From positions 2,232,001 through 2,296,000 of the forward strand of contig NZ_CP051217.1 in the NCBI RefSeq assembly GCF_012516475.1: DNA of 64,000 bases, written 5' to 3'. A program made the translations under genes and the position numbers. This document shows positions 63,522-64,000 of this stretch, piece after piece; within the stretch, counting starts at the first letter, position 1, and every line of letters begins with the position of its first letter. Source of the stretch: Parasphingorhabdus halotolerans. Its GTDB lineage: Bacteria > Pseudomonadota > Alphaproteobacteria > Sphingomonadales > Sphingomonadaceae. The notes under the pieces are model-generated. The model had not been told where the DNA came from and did no database searches. It worked only from the letters and a program-made list of their open reading frames with translations.

Positions 63522-63650
63522 GTGAAGGAAAAAGACCTTTCTTTGATCGTACGATTGTCGATTCTTGCGTAAGGCTAAAGCATAGACGCGGGAGAATTGG
63601 AAGCATTGAAGACTCCCATTTTCGATGATTGTTGCGCGTAACGTAATTTC

Positions 63651-64000
63651 TTATCTGGGTTTTTTGGGTTTGGTGTAGGGAATAAATTCGCCCAGTCGGC
63701 AAATCGGGCCGGAAAAACCGGTAAATCGATCAACGGGTTCAATCGGATCGCCCTTGCAGAGTTGCGCTCCTGATCGTCTGGTTAGAATGAAGTCATCATC
63801 GTCCAGACCGGGACACCGGGAGGGCAAGTTGTTGAGATATGCTGTCCGGCCACTGCCGCTGTAGATGATGGTTTGGCTGCCATAGACAACCGGTTGCCCT
63901 AACCGGCTAGCAGACACGCATTTTTCCGGTGTGCCCGCGATTCGATTGTCCAGGCGTTTTGCCAGATCTGCCGCATCCTTCTGATTGATGGTCGCCTCAT
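63651..64000 (-). CDS. Unknown, probably exported protein, 5' end beyond the window (DUF6491-like)
   Basis: The frame is open on the minus strand from the window end to 63651, giving at least 116 residues of C-terminal sequence, so the start is outside. It contains CVSASRLGQPVVYGSQTIIY, YLNNLPSRCPGLDDDDF and QLCKGDPIEPVDRFTG, ending ICRLGEFIPYTKPKKPR. Four conserved-looking Cys and the CPGL and LGEF-P segments recall DUF6491, small secreted proteins of alphaproteobacteria, from memory. An internal GTG at 63917 is not the real start, because coding sequence clearly continues upstream of it. Confidence 0.6.
   Translation of the reverse strand, partial: EATINQKDAADLAKRLDNRIAGTPEKCVSASRLGQPVVYGSQTIIYSGSGRTAYLNNLPSRCPGLDDDDFILTRRSGAQLCKGDPIEPVDRFTGFSGPICRLGEFIPYTKPKKPR

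Noticed and set aside
63546..63555. ATCGTACGAT palindrome before sucC as an operator
   Set aside because: Ten-base palindromes are expected by chance in a window this size, and nothing else supports a site here.

Overview
The window looks like the chromosome of a sphingomonad alphaproteobacterium, probably a marine Sphingorhabdus/Parasphingorhabdus/Sphingopyxis-type lineage. This rests on recalled resemblance of the proteins, on the SUF operon order (Rrf2 regulator, sufB, sufC, sufD, sufS, sufT, sufA), and on etfBA lying beside sucC. No rRNA, tRNA or CRISPR array was seen.

Bases 1-2640 are an insertion-sequence pile-up. It holds the right end of an IS5-family element, a second IS5-family transposase, a decayed IS3-type orfA and a complete 0.85 kb IS5-family element with CTAG target duplications. 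Bases 2.8-29.5 kb form a large polysaccharide island, visibly more AT-rich than the DNA after 31 kb. It has four blocks: (i) plus-strand wbpE-like aminotransferase, wbpA-like dehydrogenase, Wzx flippase, Wzy-like polymerase and an OafA-like acyltransferase; (ii) a tightly overlapping 11-gene minus-strand operon (20.85 to 10.34 kb): wbpI-like epimerase, glycosyltransferase, wbpG/hisH/hisF amidination module, capEFG (UDP-L-FucNAc), glycosyltransferase, ankyrin protein, N-formyltransferase; (iii) a plus-strand initiating phosphoglycosyl transferase; (iv) minus-strand wza, polymerase/ligase, a frameshifted wzc tyrosine kinase, an exported unknown and a Gfo/Idh/MocA oxidoreductase. Together these could make, flip, polymerise and export a polymer containing L-FucNAc (possibly amidinated to L-FucNAm) and a 2,3-diamino uronic acid whose 3-amino group may be formylated. 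An almost identical IS5-family copy closes the island at 29.6-30.9 kb in the same orientation as the copy at base 1. Just beyond it are more nucleotide-sugar genes: a WbpM-like dehydratase, wecB and wecC.

From 35.7 kb the content becomes more ordinary. There are an SDR enzyme, an NmrA-like protein, an ECF sigma factor with a plausible autoregulatory promoter and a small membrane partner, and a DUF3604 / parvulin / HupE-UreJ gene set. Then come acetate use (acs and a DUF4212 plus sodium:solute symporter pair), a DUF885 peptidase-like lipoprotein and an AraC regulator. The suf operon follows (51-58 kb), preceded by an IscR-type palindrome and interrupted by a repeat-framed DUF559 endonuclease gene. 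Next are a CoiA-like nuclease gene, intergenic palindromic repeats, etfBA, a small unknown gene, sucC, and the 3' part of a gene running off the window.

The most interesting points are the separate ankyrin protein coupled to a sugar N-formyltransferase, the absence of a WbpD acetyltransferase in an otherwise near-complete diamino-uronate pathway, the one-base frameshift in a homopolymer inside wzc, the IS-bounded polysaccharide island, and the DUF559 element inside the suf operon.
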